This document shows positions 62,478 through 64,000 of a DNA stretch of 64,000 nt, piece by piece (positions within the stretch are counted from its first letter, which is position 1; each line of letters begins with the position of its first letter). The position numbers and the translations under genes were made by a program. Source of the DNA: Autumnicola patrickiae (GTDB lineage Bacteria > Bacteroidota > Bacteroidia > Flavobacteriales > Flavobacteriaceae); the NCBI RefSeq assembly GCF_031846525.1, contig NZ_JAVRHM010000003.1, forward strand, positions 62,001 through 126,000. Reading direction: 5' to 3'. The notes under the pieces are model-generated. The model was not told the DNA's origin. It did not search any database and worked only from the letters and a program-made list of their open reading frames with translations.

Positions 62478-63444
62478 CTCTTGTAATTGTTTTGGGATAA
62501 TTATAAATTTCTTTTACTCTTTCGGGCGAATTTGCCGTTTCTAACCAATTAGACCAAACCATAAACCAGGACCATTTTGGCTGTTGCTCCAAAATGGCAA
62601 TTTTCGGCAATTGTCCTACCTCTCCAAGGGCAATAGGTTTACCTTCAGCTAAATCAAGTAATTCCTGGTAATCTTTCTGTTCATAATCGAAGTGATAGAC
62701 ATCTGTAGCAAGAATATCCACATATTCATGGCCGGGATAAAATTCATTATAAGGGAAAGCTTCATCCTCCGGAATATCTCTCGGTCCATTGGCATTCCAG
62801 ACCCAGATAAGATTGTTTAATTGATGATGATTGACCATGCGATCGTACAACATCTTCCAAAGTTCTTTAAAACCCTTTTCGCCTTTTTTATCTCCCCACC
62901 AGAACCATACACCATTCATTTCATGATAAGGTCTCCAGAGAACAGGAATGTTTTCTTCCTGAAGTTCTTTTAAAGATTCTGCAACCACGTCTACCTGGTC
63001 CTGCCAACGCTTATTTAGGGGAGTTCCAGGAGTAACAAGTTGCTCCCAGTCTGCATTAGATAGCTCGGCCTGTACACTGGTGCTCCAGTCAAAAGGAGGA
63101 TTGTCTGTAGGCCTGCCAACGTGCCACATAAGGGTAATAATCGCACCGTCTTCATGTTTTTTTCTGGCCGCTTCTACAATCCTGTCACCCGGGTTATCTT
63201 CCCGGTTCCAATAGAAATCTGTTCCCCAAACAGCGGGATAATTACCTGAAATCTCTTCAGCTAAGTTATAGTAACTTTCAGGCTCTTCATTGTAGCTGTG
63301 CTGCCCTGAAAGTATTTTATCCTCAAGGGAGTAGATGTAGGCCAACAACTGTTTGGCTTCTTTGGTGGCATTTTTATTTACCGGATTTTGTGATAAGCAA
63401 TTTCCGGTGACAAAGAGCACCAATATTAAGATCAATTTTGTCAT
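62455..63444 (-). CDS. GH26 endo-beta-mannanase
   Basis: This 329-residue exported enzyme (Sec signal ~1-18) is of the GH26 fold. The acid/base is Glu175 in WRPYHEMNGVWFWWG and the nucleophile is Glu275 in PIALGEVGQLP. Other family stretches are AYIYSLEDKILSGQHSYNE and LIWVWNANGPRDIP. It cleaves beta-1,4-mannosidic bonds of mannan or glucomannan. It is 7 bp after the GH9 gene and overlaps the clan A gene by 23 bp, so the three are one transcript on the minus strand. Cells would degrade plant hemicellulose mannan outside or in the periplasm. Confidence 0.93.
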   Translation of the reverse strand: MTKLILILVLFVTGNCLSQNPVNKNATKEAKQLLAYIYSLEDKILSGQHSYNEEPESYYNLAEEISGNYPAVWGTDFYWNREDNPGDRIVEAARKKHEDGAIITLMWHVGRPTDNPPFDWSTSVQAELSNADWEQLVTPGTPLNKRWQDQVDVVAESLKELQEENIPVLWRPYHEMNGVWFWWGDKKGEKGFKELWKMLYDRMVNHHQLNNLIWVWNANGPRDIPEDEAFPYNEFYPGHEYVDILATDVYHFDYEQKDYQELLDLAEGKPIALGEVGQLPKIAILEQQPKWSWFMVWSNWLETANSPERVKEIYNYPKTITRDEVEITD

Positions 63445-63451
63445 TTTTAAT

Positions 63452-64000
63452 TTATTGTTGATTAAGAAGTTTATCTGCAGCGATTATCAGAAATAGATAA
63501 TCTGTGGTTCCACCTCCCAATACGTATTCTGTTTGTTGCCATAGGAAAGGCCACTCTAAAAGTTCTGGAAAATCTGGACGTATTAGTGCTGTACCAGATC
63601 CTATACCGCCCGGGGTAAAAGAGAAATCTCCGCGGTTAATTCCGTAAGCCTGTGTTAAAGATCTTGAACCTACTCCTGAAGCAAAGGAAGAGGTGTTAAC
63701 CCCCGGATGAACTCCCAGCACAAAATTCATAGCGTGTAGCATATAATCTTTTGGGAAAATATCAGGAAAACCGGTATGTAAGAAATACTGTCTTACTCCA
63801 AAACTTTGAATACCCCAGCCTGCTCCCCAGATATCGGGTTCATACGGCAAACCGTAAGGTGTTTTTCTCTCTCTTTCCTGTACCACAGTTAAATACTCTT
63901 TAACAGCATCACGTACTTCTTTTTTAAATCTTTTATTATCGATTTGAGGGAGTGCGCGTCCTACAATCCAACCGGTCCTTTCAATATTCTCAGTAATAAG
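63452..64000 (-). CDS. GH9 family endoglucanase-like enzyme, C-terminal part (5' end beyond window)
   Basis: The frame is open from base 64000 to the stop at 63452, giving the last 182 residues. The family C-terminal signature NFVLGVHPGVNTSSFASGVG is followed by SRSLTQAYGI, and further on by LEWPFLWQQTEYVLGGG (catalytic Glu region) and DYLFLIIAADKLL. A GTG-like start at 63886 exists but the upstream frame continues with ENIERTGWIVGRALPQID, so the gene is longer than this. GH9 enzymes cut beta-1,4-glucans, including glucomannan. It is 7 bp before the GH26 gene. Confidence 0.85.
   Translation of the reverse strand, partial: LITENIERTGWIVGRALPQIDNKRFKKEVRDAVKEYLTVVQERERKTPYGLPYEPDIWGAGWGIQSFGVRQYFLHTGFPDIFPKDYMLHAMNFVLGVHPGVNTSSFASGVGSRSLTQAYGINRGDFSFTPGGIGSGTALIRPDFPELLEWPFLWQQTEYVLGGGTTDYLFLIIAADKLLNQQ

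Noticed and set aside
63452..63886. Treating the GH9 fragment as a complete 144-residue gene starting at 63886
   Set aside because: The frame continues without a stop to the window edge with GH9-like sequence, so this is only the C-terminal part.

Overview
The window is A+T-rich DNA from a Bacteroidetes bacterium, most likely a marine or soil Flavobacteriaceae. The evidence is lipoprotein signal peptides of the 'SC' type, promoters fitting the Bacteroidetes -7 element TAnnTTTG, and family choices typical of the group (PL11, DUF1080, bifunctional RhaD-dehydrogenase, UxaE, Sco/NirV/NirK sets, PAS proteins ending in HisKA). I saw no tRNA, rRNA, CRISPR array, insertion sequence or SusC/SusD pair. 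Genus cannot be fixed from the sequence alone.

Region 1 (1-24131) is a pectin rhamnogalacturonan (RG-I) and rhamnose locus. On the minus strand lie two SGNH rhamnogalacturonan acetylesterases, a GH2 beta-galactosidase-like enzyme, a Tat-exported Gfo/Idh/MocA oxidoreductase next to a double-domain DUF1080 lipoprotein, and a GntR regulator. Divergent from the regulator is an operon for L-rhamnose: aldolase/dehydrogenase (rhaD), isomerase (rhaI), kinase, lactate oxidation lutABC and an NCS1-type permease. This set could take rhamnose to DHAP plus L-lactate and on to pyruvate. Three exported enzymes follow: GH28, PL11 rhamnogalacturonan lyase, and an unassigned six-hairpin-type protein.

Region 2 (24260-41853) is a uronate operon: kduI, kduD, uxaC, kdgK, KDPG aldolase, TRAP transporter dctPQM, uxaB, uxaA, a Gfo/Idh/MocA oxidoreductase, a mannonate-type SDR, tagaturonate epimerase uxaE, a FucP-like MFS transporter and a GapN-like aldehyde dehydrogenase. 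Unsaturated uronates enter through KduI/KduD and galacturonate through UxaC/UxaB/UxaA. Both meet at KDG, then KdgK and the aldolase give pyruvate and glyceraldehyde-3-phosphate. A LacI-type palindrome lies directly after the -7 element of this operon, but no LacI gene is in the window.

Region 3 (42000-52051) is a nitric oxide/nitrite module: ric, norB, an unassigned heme-copper-oxidase-like membrane protein, an AraC regulator, then nirK (with a fused cytochrome c), nirV and sco on the minus strand, and a divergent Crp/Fnr regulator. ric, nirK and the crp gene share one promoter layout: an FNR-like inverted repeat centred exactly 36.5 bp upstream of the last G of an nAnnTTTG box.

Region 4 (52052-60500) holds a fatty acid hydroxylase-type protein, manganese catalase, a channel-like protein, an SDR and a very large multi-PAS protein with a HisKA domain but no ATPase domain. 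Region 5 (60501-64000, minus strand) is the end of a mannan/glucan locus: a GH clan A enzyme, a GH26 beta-mannanase and the C-terminal part of a GH9 enzyme.

The most notable findings not explained by the genes are the shared class II FNR-like promoter layout, a dispersed ~25-bp element placed just after stop codons at three sites, the operator for an absent LacI regulator, the ATGTTAA pair in the rhamnose divergent promoter, and a structured leader before norB.
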